Below are positions 27,897-36,608 of a stretch of DNA of 64,000 nt, in pieces. This stretch comes from Solirubrobacteraceae bacterium (lineage in GTDB: Bacteria > Actinomycetota > Thermoleophilia > Solirubrobacterales > Solirubrobacteraceae). Both the position numbers and the translations under genes were made by a program. The stretch covers positions 124,001-188,000 of the forward strand of contig JAPSGI010000001.1 of the NCBI GenBank assembly GCA_031177685.1, in the 5' to 3' direction. The notes beneath the pieces are model-generated. The model worked only from the letters and a program-made list of their open reading frames with translations. It was not told the DNA's origin and did no database searches. Positions within the stretch are counted from its first letter, which is position 1; the number at the start of each line of letters is the position of its first letter.

Positions 27897-29156
27897 ATGT
27901 CCACGCCGGCCAGGCGCCTGCGCGCGCAGCCCGCGCCCACCGCGGACGCACCCGACCTGCACGCCCTCGAAGACGTCTCCGCCGCGGTGGAGGCGGGCGC
28001 CGGCCTGCCGGAGATCGTCCGCGCGGCCAGCCGCGCGCTCGACGCGTCGCTGTTGCTGGCGGATCCGTCCGGCGCCGTCCTCGCGGTGGCCGCGCGCTCG
28101 CCGGCCGACGAGCGCTCGCTGGCCACGGAGAAGACGGGCGTGGAGGTGCTCGACCTGCGGGTGGCCGACGAGCTCGTCGGACGCCTGCGGATGCGCGCCC
28201 GCGCTCAGGCGCCTTCGCCGCTGATCGTCTCCCTCGTGCGCACGCTGATCGCGTCGGAGGTCGACCGCGTGCGCGCCCCCACGCGCGCCTCCGAGGAGGC
28301 GGCCGCCGCCTTCGTGCACGACCTGCTGGCCCGGCGCGGCGATCGCGAGGAGCTCGCGGCGCGCGCCCACGAGCTGGGCGCGGACCTCGACGCGGGCGGC
28401 AGCGTCGTGGTGGTGCACGCCTCGCCGCTGGTGCCCACCGAGGAGGACTGGCGCGCCCGCGTCCTGGCGGTGGCGAAGCGCGGCGCGCGCGCGGCCGCGC
28501 CCGGCGCCGTCGCGGCGCTGGCCGACCGCCCGCACGCCCGTGCCGGGGAGGTCGCGATCGTCGTGCCGGGCGCGGACGAGTCGCTGGGGCGCCGCGTCGC
28601 CGACGGCGTGCTGCGCGAGCTCGAGGCCAGCCTGCACGGCTTCGCGTTCACCGTCGGGCGCAGCCGCGTGGCCACGCGGCTGGAGGACCTCGCGCGCGCC
28701 GGCGACGAGGCGCTGCTGGCCGCCAACGTGGCCGAGGCCGGCGCCGAGGAGCGCCACGTGCTGGCCTTCGAGGAGACCGGCGCCTACCGCCTGCTGCTGT
28801 CCGCCATGAGCGAGAGCCCGGACGAGCTGCAGCGCTTCTACTCCGAGACGCTGGAGCCGCTCGTGGCCTACGACGAGCAGTACGAGACCGACCTCGTGCG
28901 CACGGTCGACGCGTTCCTGGACTGCGACGGGAACGTCGCGCAGACCGCCGACCGCCTGTACGCGCACCGCCATACGGTCCGCTACCGCCTGGAGCGCGTG
29001 CGCGAGCTGAGCGGACTGGACGTGGGGTCCAGCGACGGCCGCGAGAAGCTCTCGCTGGGCCTCAAGGCCATGCGGGTGCTGGGGATCGCGGCCCCGAGCG
29101 GTCCCGCCACGGAGGCCGGGGCCGAGGGTGGCCGCGTGCCCGGTCGCGGCAAGTAG
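27897..29156 (+). CDS. PucR/CdaR-family transcriptional regulator
   Basis: A regulator of about 419 residues. A central GGDEF-like/PucR_2 domain (about 60-280) is followed by a C-terminal PucR HTH: LVRTVDAFLDCDGNVAQTADRLYAHRHTVRYRLERVREL. The family controls purine, sugar-diacid or amino-acid catabolism by sensing a small molecule. The start is ATG 27897 because the -10 box TAGACT leaves no room for the GTG at 27888. The next gene (M14 peptidase) is 124 bp downstream on the same strand and could be a target. Confidence 0.85.
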   Translation: MSTPARRLRAQPAPTADAPDLHALEDVSAAVEAGAGLPEIVRAASRALDASLLLADPSGAVLAVAARSPADERSLATEKTGVEVLDLRVADELVGRLRMRARAQAPSPLIVSLVRTLIASEVDRVRAPTRASEEAAAAFVHDLLARRGDREELAARAHELGADLDAGGSVVVVHASPLVPTEEDWRARVLAVAKRGARAAAPGAVAALADRPHARAGEVAIVVPGADESLGRRVADGVLRELEASLHGFAFTVGRSRVATRLEDLARAGDEALLAANVAEAGAEERHVLAFEETGAYRLLLSAMSESPDELQRFYSETLEPLVAYDEQYETDLVRTVDAFLDCDGNVAQTADRLYAHRHTVRYRLERVRELSGLDVGSSDGREKLSLGLKAMRVLGIAAPSGPATEAGAEGGRVPGRGK

Positions 29157-29280
29157 ACCCGCTTCGGGGATTGTCAGCACGGGTACCTGCCCGCCGGGAT
29201 GCCGGGGGTGCGAGCGCAAGTATCGGCGCCAGCGTCCGTTCGACGCCCTGACCGGGGAACGCATCAGCAGGGGGGAATCT

Positions 29281-32200
29281 GTGAGTCGCAACCTTTGGAT
29301 CGCCGTACTCGTCGCTCTGTGCTGCAGCGCCGCCGCCACGCCGGCCGCGGCGGCACCCGTCGCCACCAGCGACCCGCAGTACCAGGCGCTGGGCCGGGTC
29401 TTCCCCGACCCGCTCGGGGCGTGCCAGCACATCGGCCAGGAGCCGTGCTCGCCGCACGCGCAGGGCAACGTCAGCGCGATGTCGTTCATCCAGTGGCAGG
29501 AGTTCGTCGACGCCCTGCGCTACATGAACGGCAACAGCGAATGGCAGCGCTACCTCGAGGTCCTGCCGCTCGACGGCAAGATGGGCGACTACGCGGCCGG
29601 CGAGCCGGTCAACACCGACGGCCGCGAGGCGTTCCCCGGCAACACGCTGTCCGAGCTGGAGTTCACGCCCCGCAAGGAGAACGTGTCCGCGGGCGTGCCC
29701 ACCACCGACCTCGAGCGCAAGCGCTCGGACCTGTACGTGCTGCGCGTCACCGACGAGACCGTCCCGGACGAGGGCAAGAAGCGCATGACGCTGGCCCTGT
29801 CGATCCACGGGATCGAGCGCGCCGGGCTGGAGGGCGGCACGCGGGCGATGGAGGACCTCGTCACCGCGTTCACCACCGGCAAGCACGACGACCCGGTGGT
29901 TCCCGCCGCGGCCAAGGAGGGCGCACCGACCTTCGCGGACGTGCTGCGCAACACGATCGTCTACTTCACCTATCCCAATCCCGACGGGTGGCGCCGCGGC
30001 TCGATCACCGACGGCGGCCTGTCCTTCCAGCGCTACAACGGCAACGGCGTCGACCCCAACCGCGACTGGCCGGACATCGGCTACTCGTTCCGCGGCTACT
30101 CCGGGGCGTCCGAGCCCGAGACGCGCGCCTTCATGGGCTTCTACGACGACGTGCGCGCGGGCGGCGCGAAGTTCGACGCGGGCGACGACCTGCACGGCCA
30201 GCCGTTCGCCGACGCGCTGTCCTACACGATGCTCCCGCACGGCCGCCACGACCTGGGCAAGGACACGCGGCTGCGCGAGACGGCCAAGACGATCCACACC
30301 GCCTCCTACGAGGCGCTCAAGTGGTCGCCGATGATCCAGCCCGACGACGCCGAGCCGGGCGGCGGGCTGCCCTGCGTGGGCGGCCTGGGCGACACGTGCG
30401 CGCGGATCTACGGCCAGACGTGGGGGACCGTCTACGACACGATCAACTACACGACCACCGGCACGCTGGGCGACTGGTTCGACTCGCGCGTCGGTCTGGA
30501 CGCGGACGGGATCGACAACGAGATGTCCTTCTCGCACATCGACAAGGACACCCGCTTCGACCCGCACACCGAGCAGCTGCACGTGGACGGCAACAAGGCG
30601 CTGATCTACGCGCACCTCTCGGACATGCTCAACCCGGTGACCGCGACGCTGGACGCGCCTGGCCGCCAGGGCTACGTGCCCAGCCCGCGCCTGAAGCGCG
30701 AGGAGCAGGAGCTGCAGGCGCCCGCTCCGCCGGGCACGCGTCCGCAGGACACGCTGACGCGTACGGGAGCGCCGACCTCGGCGGACGGCACGACGCTGGA
30801 GTTCGACGTGCAGCGCAGCGAGGAGATCTACAACGGCGGCATGCGCGTGGACGTCACGACGACCAACCTCCAGGGGATCCAGCCGGCCGACCTGACGATC
30901 ACCATGCGCGTCCAGTGCCGGCGCTGCGAGCCGCACGACCCGGAGAGCGACAAGTGGATCACGGTCGCCGAGGACTGGAACCAGGCCCAGCTCTACGCGC
31001 GAGCCGGTCTCACGGCGGCGGTCAACCATCCCGATCCGGCGGCCGACTGGCGGGTGGTCGTCGATCCCCAGGCCGGCGCCGTGAGTGCGCGGGTGGAGTT
31101 CTCCTCGGCCACCGCCACGTCGGACGGCGGCTACACGACGAAGGGCGCAAGCGGGTCGCCGCCGCGGCTGCGCGCCTACGACGTCGCGAACACCGACGTG
31201 TTCGGCGATCTGAACCAGTTCATCGAGAGCCGTCGCGAGCGCTTCGCGCCCGTCGACCCGCGTGAGGTGATCGCCGGTCGCGCGAGCCTCGACAAGCTCG
31301 AGACGCTGGTGCTGGCGGACTCGCTGCTGCCCGGCTACACCGGGCTGTACGCGGGCGAGCCCGCACGGGCCAGCGGCCCGCCGACCGAGGGATTCGAATT
31401 CGCCTCGAGCGGTCCGAGCGCGCCGGGCCAGGGCCCGACCTCGTGCGCGCGGACGCCGGCCAACAGCCAGTGGTCGCCGGAGTTCACGATCGAGCCCGAC
31501 GACGGCAACGCGGCGATGAATGCGGAGATCAACTGGGAGCTCCCGGGCGACTACGACATCTTCGCCCAGCGGCGTGAGGCCGACGGCACGTGGAAGGACG
31601 TCAAGGGCGGCACGAGCTTCGCCCTGAACAGCGAGCGCGTCGAGGTGCCGTTCCCGGATGCCGGGACGTGGCGGATCGAGGTGGTCAACTGCAGCGCGGT
31701 CGACTCGCAGTGGAAGGGGCGCGTCTCGTTCACCGCGCTGCCCGCGCCCCCGTCCAGCGCGTACACCGTGGCCGAGAAGGACGCGTGGGCGGCCGAGCTG
31801 CGGCGCTGGGTCGCCGCGGGCGGCCGGCTGGTCCTGACCGACGGCGCGCTGCGCGGCCTGTCCGAGGTCACGCCTGTCCCCGCCACGGCGGTCAATCGCC
31901 AGACGGTGTACGCGGGCCAGGTGGCGTTCGACAAGGACGGCGAGTCCGACGGCGACACGCTGGACCATCCGCTGGCCGACGACGTCGACCAGCCGGGGGC
32001 GCGGTTCAACGAGGGGATGCGCCGGCAGACGTTCGAGCCGACGCCGCTGGGGTTCGCGATCCAGGACCGTCTGGGCGACGATTCCGCCAGCGCGCGCCAG
32101 TACGACGTGGACATCGCGGAGTTCGAGAAGGCCAAGGGCACGGTCGCCGCGACGTCGGCGGACGCCGGCACGCGCCGCGCCGAGGCGGTGCTCGACCGCG

Positions 32201-32412
32201 TGACCGTGGGCGAGATCCCGGTCGGCGAGGGCTTCGTCCGAGTCGCGGGGGCGCTGCTGCCCCAGCCCGAGACGGCGCACGACCACCCGCTGGGGCTGGA
32301 GCCCTACGCGCTGACGTACACCGGCTCGATCCTGCTGTGCAACCTGCTGGACGCCGAGTGCGGCGTGAAGCCGCAGTCGTCCGACGAGAAGCACGAGGGT
32401 CGCAAGCGCTGA
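29281..32412 (+). CDS. Large secreted M14 zinc carboxypeptidase
   Basis: A 1043-residue exported peptidase. A signal peptide (1-25, LWIAVLVALCCSAAATPAAAA) is followed by the carboxypeptidase A fold: HGIE with zinc ligands His176 and Glu179, DPNRDW (Asn260/Arg261, substrate carboxylate), YSFRGYSGASEPETRAF and the third ligand His305 (GDDLHGQP). Spacings fit M14. The remaining ~650 residues are extra beta-rich domains, with a CRRCEP cysteine pair near 545 and a C-terminal part from about 700. GTG start at 29281 with GGGGGGAA upstream; the longer open frame lacks the signal peptide. It probably digests peptides outside the cell. Confidence 0.85.
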   Translation: MSRNLWIAVLVALCCSAAATPAAAAPVATSDPQYQALGRVFPDPLGACQHIGQEPCSPHAQGNVSAMSFIQWQEFVDALRYMNGNSEWQRYLEVLPLDGKMGDYAAGEPVNTDGREAFPGNTLSELEFTPRKENVSAGVPTTDLERKRSDLYVLRVTDETVPDEGKKRMTLALSIHGIERAGLEGGTRAMEDLVTAFTTGKHDDPVVPAAAKEGAPTFADVLRNTIVYFTYPNPDGWRRGSITDGGLSFQRYNGNGVDPNRDWPDIGYSFRGYSGASEPETRAFMGFYDDVRAGGAKFDAGDDLHGQPFADALSYTMLPHGRHDLGKDTRLRETAKTIHTASYEALKWSPMIQPDDAEPGGGLPCVGGLGDTCARIYGQTWGTVYDTINYTTTGTLGDWFDSRVGLDADGIDNEMSFSHIDKDTRFDPHTEQLHVDGNKALIYAHLSDMLNPVTATLDAPGRQGYVPSPRLKREEQELQAPAPPGTRPQDTLTRTGAPTSADGTTLEFDVQRSEEIYNGGMRVDVTTTNLQGIQPADLTITMRVQCRRCEPHDPESDKWITVAEDWNQAQLYARAGLTAAVNHPDPAADWRVVVDPQAGAVSARVEFSSATATSDGGYTTKGASGSPPRLRAYDVANTDVFGDLNQFIESRRERFAPVDPREVIAGRASLDKLETLVLADSLLPGYTGLYAGEPARASGPPTEGFEFASSGPSAPGQGPTSCARTPANSQWSPEFTIEPDDGNAAMNAEINWELPGDYDIFAQRREADGTWKDVKGGTSFALNSERVEVPFPDAGTWRIEVVNCSAVDSQWKGRVSFTALPAPPSSAYTVAEKDAWAAELRRWVAAGGRLVLTDGALRGLSEVTPVPATAVNRQTVYAGQVAFDKDGESDGDTLDHPLADDVDQPGARFNEGMRRQTFEPTPLGFAIQDRLGDDSASARQYDVDIAEFEKAKGTVAATSADAGTRRAEAVLDRVTVGEIPVGEGFVRVAGALLPQPETAHDHPLGLEPYALTYTGSILLCNLLDAECGVKPQSSDEKHEGRKR

Positions 32413-32417
32413 GCGCT

Positions 32418-32423
32418 TAGGAT
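32418..32423 (+). promoter_or_regulatory. -10 box TAGGAT upstream of the cyclase gene
   Basis: TAGGAT lies 8 nt before ATG 32432 and just past the M14 peptidase stop; it supports a near-leaderless message. Confidence 0.45.
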
Positions 32424-32431
32424 CGGGGCCG

Positions 32432-33190
32432 ATGAGGTTCGTAGACCTCTCGGCCCCGATCCGGCCCAGCCCGCCGGAGACCCCCGAGCCGCTGCGCACC
32501 GACGTGGCGTTCGCGACCCACGCCGAGGGCGCGGCGCAGATCGAGGCGCTGTTCGGCGTGCCGGCCCGCCTGCTGCGCGACGGGGAAGGGTGGGCGACCG
32601 AGGAGTTCACGCGCTTCGGGACGCACAACTCCACGCACGTGGACGCGCCGTGGCATTACAACTCGACGGTCGGCGGCGCGCCGGCCCAGACGATCGACGA
32701 GCTGCCGCTGGAGTGGTTCCACGGTCCGGGCGTGGTGCTCGACATGACCGCGAAGGACGACGGCGACGCGATGACCGCGGCCGAGGCGAAGGCCGCGCTG
32801 GAGGCGGCCGGGCACTCGCTGGCGGCGGGCGACATCGTGCTGGTGCGGACCGGCCGCGATGCCTTCTACGCCGAGCCCGACTACATCGCCCGGGGCCCGG
32901 GGGTGACCGCCGAGGCGACACGCTGGCTGTGGGAGCGAGGCGTACGCGTGATGGGCATCGACGCCTGGGGCTGGGACGCGCCGCTGCACCTGCAGGCGCA
33001 GGAGGCGCGCGAGCGCGACGAACCCGGCGTCTTCTGGGCCGCGCACCAGTGCGACCTGCCGTACTCGCAGATCGAGCGTCTGGTGAACCTCGGCGAGCTG
33101 CCGCCGACGGGGTTCACGGTCTCGTGCTTCCCGCTGCGCCTGGTGGGCGGGTCGGCCGCGCCGGCGCGCGTGGTCGCGATGGTCCCGTGA
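32432..33190 (+). CDS. Cyclase/kynurenine formamidase-like hydrolase
   Basis: A 252-residue metal-dependent hydrolase of the putative cyclase family (PF04199). The defining metal motif HxGTHxDxPxH appears as FGTHNSTHVDAPWHY, followed by DIVLVRTG, GVRVMGIDAWGWDAPLH and FWAAHQCDLPYSQIERLVNL. Relatives hydrolyse N-formylkynurenine, isatin or similar amides, but no tryptophan-catabolism genes are beside it. It overlaps the nucleoside phosphorylase by 4 bp. The pairing suggests a shared metabolite, but none can be named. Confidence 0.85.
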   Translation: MRFVDLSAPIRPSPPETPEPLRTDVAFATHAEGAAQIEALFGVPARLLRDGEGWATEEFTRFGTHNSTHVDAPWHYNSTVGGAPAQTIDELPLEWFHGPGVVLDMTAKDDGDAMTAAEAKAALEAAGHSLAAGDIVLVRTGRDAFYAEPDYIARGPGVTAEATRWLWERGVRVMGIDAWGWDAPLHLQAQEARERDEPGVFWAAHQCDLPYSQIERLVNLGELPPTGFTVSCFPLRLVGGSAAPARVVAMVP

Positions 33191-33984
33191 CGATCGGGAT
33201 CGTCACCGGCTCGGGCACCTACGCGCTGCCCGGCTTCGAGGACGACGGCCCGGAGACCGTGGAGACCCCGTGGGGGCCGGCGGCCGTCACGCGTGGGTCG
33301 CTGGCCGGCGTGGACGCGGTGCACGTCTCGCGCCACGGGGCCGGCCACGTGCGCCTCTCCAACCACGTCAACCACCGCGCGAACGCCTGGGCGCTACGCC
33401 AGCTGGGCTGCCGCGCCGTGGTGGGCTGCACGGCCTGTGGCGCCGTCGATCCCGCGATCGCACTCGGCTCGATCGTCGTCTTCGACGACCTGCACTTCCC
33501 GGTCAACCGGCTGCCGGACGGCTCGATCTGCTCCTTCCACGTCGAGGAGGGCGACCCCGCCCGCGGCCATTGGATCTACGAGCGCCCCTTCTCCGACGAC
33601 GTCCGTGGGGCGCTGCTCGCCGCCGCGGCGGAAACGGGAGTCGAGCACCGCGACGGCGGCTGCTACGGCCACGTCGACGGCCCGCGCTTCAACACCCGCA
33701 CGGAGATCGCGCAGCTCGCCGCCGCCGGCGTCGCGGCCGTCTCGCAGACCGCCGGCCCCGAGACCGTCCTGTGCGGCGAGCTCGCGCTGCCGTACGCACT
33801 GATGGGCTTCGCGACCGACTACGCGAACGGGGTCCATCCCGCGGCGACCCCGGTCGACGAGCTCGTCCGGCTGATGCAGCGCAGCCCAACCCTCTTCGCC
33901 CGCATCCTCACCGCCGCGCTGCCCCGCCTAAGCGCCGCCGAAATCTCCCCCGCCGGCACGGTCCTGCGCTTTGACAGCCCCTGA
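33187..33984 (+). CDS. Purine nucleoside/methylthioadenosine phosphorylase
   Basis: A 265-residue phosphorylase of the PNP/MTAP superfamily. It has IGIVTGSGTYALPGF (phosphate-binding glycines), VSRHGAGHVRLSNHVNHRAN, the CTACGAVDPAI and YGHVDGPRFNTRTEI segments and SQTAGPETVLCGELALPYA, where Met-x-Glu is the ribose site. It most resembles the methylthioadenosine/methylthioinosine branch, which salvages sulfur nucleosides from polyamine synthesis. GTG start overlaps the cyclase gene. The substrate (MTA, MTI or a purine nucleoside) is not certain. Confidence 0.85.
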   Translation: MTIGIVTGSGTYALPGFEDDGPETVETPWGPAAVTRGSLAGVDAVHVSRHGAGHVRLSNHVNHRANAWALRQLGCRAVVGCTACGAVDPAIALGSIVVFDDLHFPVNRLPDGSICSFHVEEGDPARGHWIYERPFSDDVRGALLAAAAETGVEHRDGGCYGHVDGPRFNTRTEIAQLAAAGVAAVSQTAGPETVLCGELALPYALMGFATDYANGVHPAATPVDELVRLMQRSPTLFARILTAALPRLSAAEISPAGTVLRFDSP

Positions 33985-33996
33985 GCGCACTACGCT
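33971..33996 (+). promoter_or_regulatory. Promoter candidate for tRNA-Gln
   Basis: A perfect -35 TTGACA (33971-33976) inside the 3' end of the phosphorylase gene and TACGCT (33991-33996), 10 nt before the tRNA. The 14-nt spacer is short, so the -10 assignment is uncertain. Confidence 0.35.
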
Positions 33997-34006
33997 TCGG
34001 GTGCCC

Positions 34007-34077
34007 TGGGGAGTGGTGTAGCGGCAGCACGGCGGGTTTTGGTCCCGCAAGCCCAGGTTCAAATCCTGGCTCCCCAG
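34007..34077 (+). tRNA. tRNA-Gln (anticodon TTG)
   Basis: A complete cloverleaf. Acceptor TGGGGAG (34007-34013) pairs with CTCCCCA (34070-34076), discriminator G. The anticodon arm GCGGG-TTTTGGT-CCCGC places TTG at the anticodon, reading CAA. The T-arm is CCAGG-TTCAAAT-CCTGG. No CCA is encoded. A perfect 14-bp inverted repeat starts 14 nt downstream. Confidence 0.95.
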
Positions 34078-34090
34078 CTCGCGCCGGCAC

Positions 34091-34137
34091 ACGTGCCGTA
34101 AGTTCCGACGATAGGTTGGACGCAACTTACGGCACGT
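34091..34137. repeat. 14-bp perfect inverted repeat between tRNA-Gln and glmU
   Basis: Arms 34091-34104 and 34124-34137 are exact reverse complements; the 19-nt loop can itself pair CCGAC with GTTGG. It begins 13 nt after the tRNA and ends 34 nt before the glmU GTG. It could be a terminator for the tRNA, a leader element of glmU or a small repeat. No T-run follows. Confidence 0.6.
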
Positions 34138-34158
34138 CCGGGGGGAGCCGGCCGGGAG

Positions 34159-34164
34159 TAGCAT
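34159..34164 (+). promoter_or_regulatory. -10 box TAGCAT for glmU
   Basis: TAGCAT lies 6 nt before the glmU GTG, so transcription should start at or next to the start codon. Confidence 0.45.
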
Positions 34165-34170
34165 CCCGGC

Positions 34171-35547
34171 GTGGCTGTTGTGGTGATACTGGCCGCCGGC
34201 CAGGGCACTCGCATGCGCTCGGCGGTGCCGAAGGTGCTGCACGAGATCTGCGGGCGCCCGATGATCGCGTGGCCGCTCCAGGCGGCGCGGGACGCCGGTG
34301 CCGGCAAGGTCGTCGTGGTCGCCTCCCCCGGTGGCGCGCTGGACGGCGTGCTGCCGGACGACGTGACGGTCGCGGTGCAGCAGGAGCCGCGCGGGACGGG
34401 CGACGCGGTTCGCGCGGCTGCCGCGCATCTCAAGGACGGCGGCGACGCGCCGGTGGTCGTCCTCTCCGCCGACGTTCCGCTCATCACCGCGCAGGCGATC
34501 CGCGACCTCGTCGACGCTCACACGGCCAGCGGCGCCGCCGCGACCATGGCCACGATGGAGCTCGACGACCCCGGCAGCTACGGCCGCGTGGTCCGGGGCC
34601 CCGACGGCGGCGTCGAGCACGTCGCGGAGGCCAAGGCGGCCGGTGACGCCACCGCCTCCGAGCTGGAGATCCGCGAGGTCAACGCCGGCATCTACGCCTT
34701 CGACGGCGCCCGCCTGGCCGACGCGCTGGAGCGCATCCGGCCCGACAACGCGCAGGGCGAGTACTACCTCCCCGACGTGCTCAAGGTCCTGCGCGGCGAC
34801 GACCACGGCGTGGCGGCGCAGCGGATCGACGACCCGCGGCTCGTACTGGGGATCAACGACCGCGTGGACCTCGCGCAGGTCCGGGCAATCGCCCAGCGGC
34901 GCATCCTGGAGGAGCACATGCGCGCCGGCGTGACGATCGTCGACCCGCTCACCACGCTGGTGGACGCCGACGTGACCATCGGCCAGGACACCGAGATCGA
35001 GCCGGGCACCCACCTGCGCGGCGCCACCGCCATCGGCGCGCGCTGCCGCGTGGGCCCCGCCACGACCTTCGTCGACATGACGCTGGGCGACGAGGTGACC
35101 GTGCGCCACTCCTACTGCGTGGAGTCCGAGGTCCGCGACGGCGCGAGTGTCGGCCCGTTCGCCTACCTGCGCCCCGGCACCGTCGTGCGCGAGCGCGCGA
35201 AGATCGGGACGTTCGTGGAGGTCAAGAACTCCGACGTGGGCGAGGGCGCCAAGGTGCCGCACCTCTCGTACCTGGGCGACGCCGACGTGGGGGAGGCCAC
35301 CAACCTCGGCGCCGGCACGATCACCGCCAACTACGACGGCTTCCGCAAGCACCGGACCACCATCGGCCGCAACGTCCACGGGGGCGTGGACACCAGCTTC
35401 GTCGCCCCGGTCGAGGTGGGCGACGACGCCTGGACGGCGGCGGGATCGGTGATCGTCAACGACGTCCCGCCGGGCGCGCTGGGCGTGGCGCGCGAGCGTC
35501 AGCGCAACCTCGAGGGATACGACGAGCGGCGTAAGCGCGAGAACTGA
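34171..35547 (+). CDS. glmU: Bifunctional GlcNAc-1-P uridyltransferase/GlcN-1-P acetyltransferase
   Basis: Makes UDP-GlcNAc for peptidoglycan. The 458-residue product has an N-terminal nucleotidyltransferase (LAAGQGTRMRSAVPKVLHEI, QQEPRGTGDAV, LSADVPLI) and a C-terminal left-handed beta-helix acetyltransferase (RPGTVVRERAKIGTFVEVKN, HLSYLGDADVG, TANYDGFRKHRTTIG). GTG start at 34171, the first codon of the fold. It is followed 35 nt later by prs, the usual glmU-prs operon. A strong hairpin lies upstream. Confidence 0.98.
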   Translation: MAVVVILAAGQGTRMRSAVPKVLHEICGRPMIAWPLQAARDAGAGKVVVVASPGGALDGVLPDDVTVAVQQEPRGTGDAVRAAAAHLKDGGDAPVVVLSADVPLITAQAIRDLVDAHTASGAAATMATMELDDPGSYGRVVRGPDGGVEHVAEAKAAGDATASELEIREVNAGIYAFDGARLADALERIRPDNAQGEYYLPDVLKVLRGDDHGVAAQRIDDPRLVLGINDRVDLAQVRAIAQRRILEEHMRAGVTIVDPLTTLVDADVTIGQDTEIEPGTHLRGATAIGARCRVGPATTFVDMTLGDEVTVRHSYCVESEVRDGASVGPFAYLRPGTVVRERAKIGTFVEVKNSDVGEGAKVPHLSYLGDADVGEATNLGAGTITANYDGFRKHRTTIGRNVHGGVDTSFVAPVEVGDDAWTAAGSVIVNDVPPGALGVARERQRNLEGYDERRKREN

Positions 35548-35566
35548 GTTCGTCGGCGAGGGGGCG

Positions 35567-35572
35567 TAGACT
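35567..35572 (+). promoter_or_regulatory. -10 box TAGACT upstream of prs
   Basis: TAGACT lies 10 nt before the prs ATG, within the glmU-prs gap, allowing prs its own nearly leaderless transcript in addition to read-through. Confidence 0.45.
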
Positions 35573-35582
35573 CGATTGGGCC

Positions 35583-36608
35583 ATGAGCTTGGTCGAGCCA
35601 CAGACGGCGACCCGGCGTTCCAGCCTGGACATCGGATACGACAAGCGCCTGATGCTGTTCTCCGGGCGCGCCAACCCGGAGCTGGCCGCGAAGATCGCAC
35701 GCAAGCTGAACGTCGACCTCGGCCCGGTCACGCTCAGGACGTTCTCCAACGGCGAGGTCTACTGCCGCTACGACGACTCGATCCGCGGCGCCGACGTGTT
35801 CATCGTGCAGCCGACGTGCGGCAACCCGATGACCGGGGTGACCGCCAACGACGCGCTGATGGAGCTGCTGGTGATGATCGACGCCGCGGTGGGGGCCAGC
35901 GCGCACCGCGTGATTGCCGTCACTCCCTGGTACGGCTACTCGCGCCAGGACAAGAAGTCGCTGCCCCGCGAGCCGATCACCGCGCGTCTCGTGGCGCGGA
36001 TGCTCGAGGGCTCCGGCGCCGACCGCGTCCTCACGATGGACCTGCACTCCGGGCAGATCCAGGGCTTCTTCCAGAAGCCCGTGGACCACATGACCGCGCT
36101 GCCCATGCTCACCCAGTACTTCTCCGACCAGGGCCTGGACGACATCGTGGTCGTCTCGCCCGACGCGGGCCGCGTGAAGCTCAACAAGAACTTCGCCGCG
36201 AAGATCGGGGCCGAGCTGGCGATCCTCAACAAGGAGCGCCCGGCCCAGCAGGTCGCGGAGATCGGCTACGTGATCGGCGACGTGCGCGACAAGACGGCCG
36301 TGCTCGTGGACGACATGATCGACACGGCCGGGACGCTGAAGGCGGCCGCCCAGACGGTGCTCGACGAGGGAGCCGCACGCGTGTACGCCGCGGCGACCCA
36401 CCCGGTCCTCTCGGGCGACGCCTTCGAGAACCTCGCCTCCTCGCGCTTCGAGGAGATCGTGGTCACCGACACGATCCCGCTGCGGCCGGGAGCGCCGGAC
36501 AACATCCGCGTCCTGTCCTGCGCCGAGCTGCTGACCGACTCGATCCGCCGCATCTTCACCGACGAGTCGGTGAGCGACGTGTTCGGCGGCGAGAACCAGC
36601 TGTTCTAG
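35583..36608 (+). CDS. prs: Ribose-phosphate pyrophosphokinase
   Basis: Makes PRPP for nucleotides, His and Trp. The 341-residue product has the ATP site FSNGEVYCRYDDSIRG, TPWYGYSRQDKK, the divalent-cation/ribose-5-P loop DLHSGQIQGFF, VVSPDAGRVKLNKNFA and the PRPP loop VLVDDMIDTAGTL. The first ~20 residues are a short extension over the usual enzyme. ATG start. It converges on the MarR gene; the stops are 4 bp apart or overlapping. Confidence 0.97.
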   Translation: MSLVEPQTATRRSSLDIGYDKRLMLFSGRANPELAAKIARKLNVDLGPVTLRTFSNGEVYCRYDDSIRGADVFIVQPTCGNPMTGVTANDALMELLVMIDAAVGASAHRVIAVTPWYGYSRQDKKSLPREPITARLVARMLEGSGADRVLTMDLHSGQIQGFFQKPVDHMTALPMLTQYFSDQGLDDIVVVSPDAGRVKLNKNFAAKIGAELAILNKERPAQQVAEIGYVIGDVRDKTAVLVDDMIDTAGTLKAAAQTVLDEGAARVYAAATHPVLSGDAFENLASSRFEEIVVTDTIPLRPGAPDNIRVLSCAELLTDSIRRIFTDESVSDVFGGENQLF

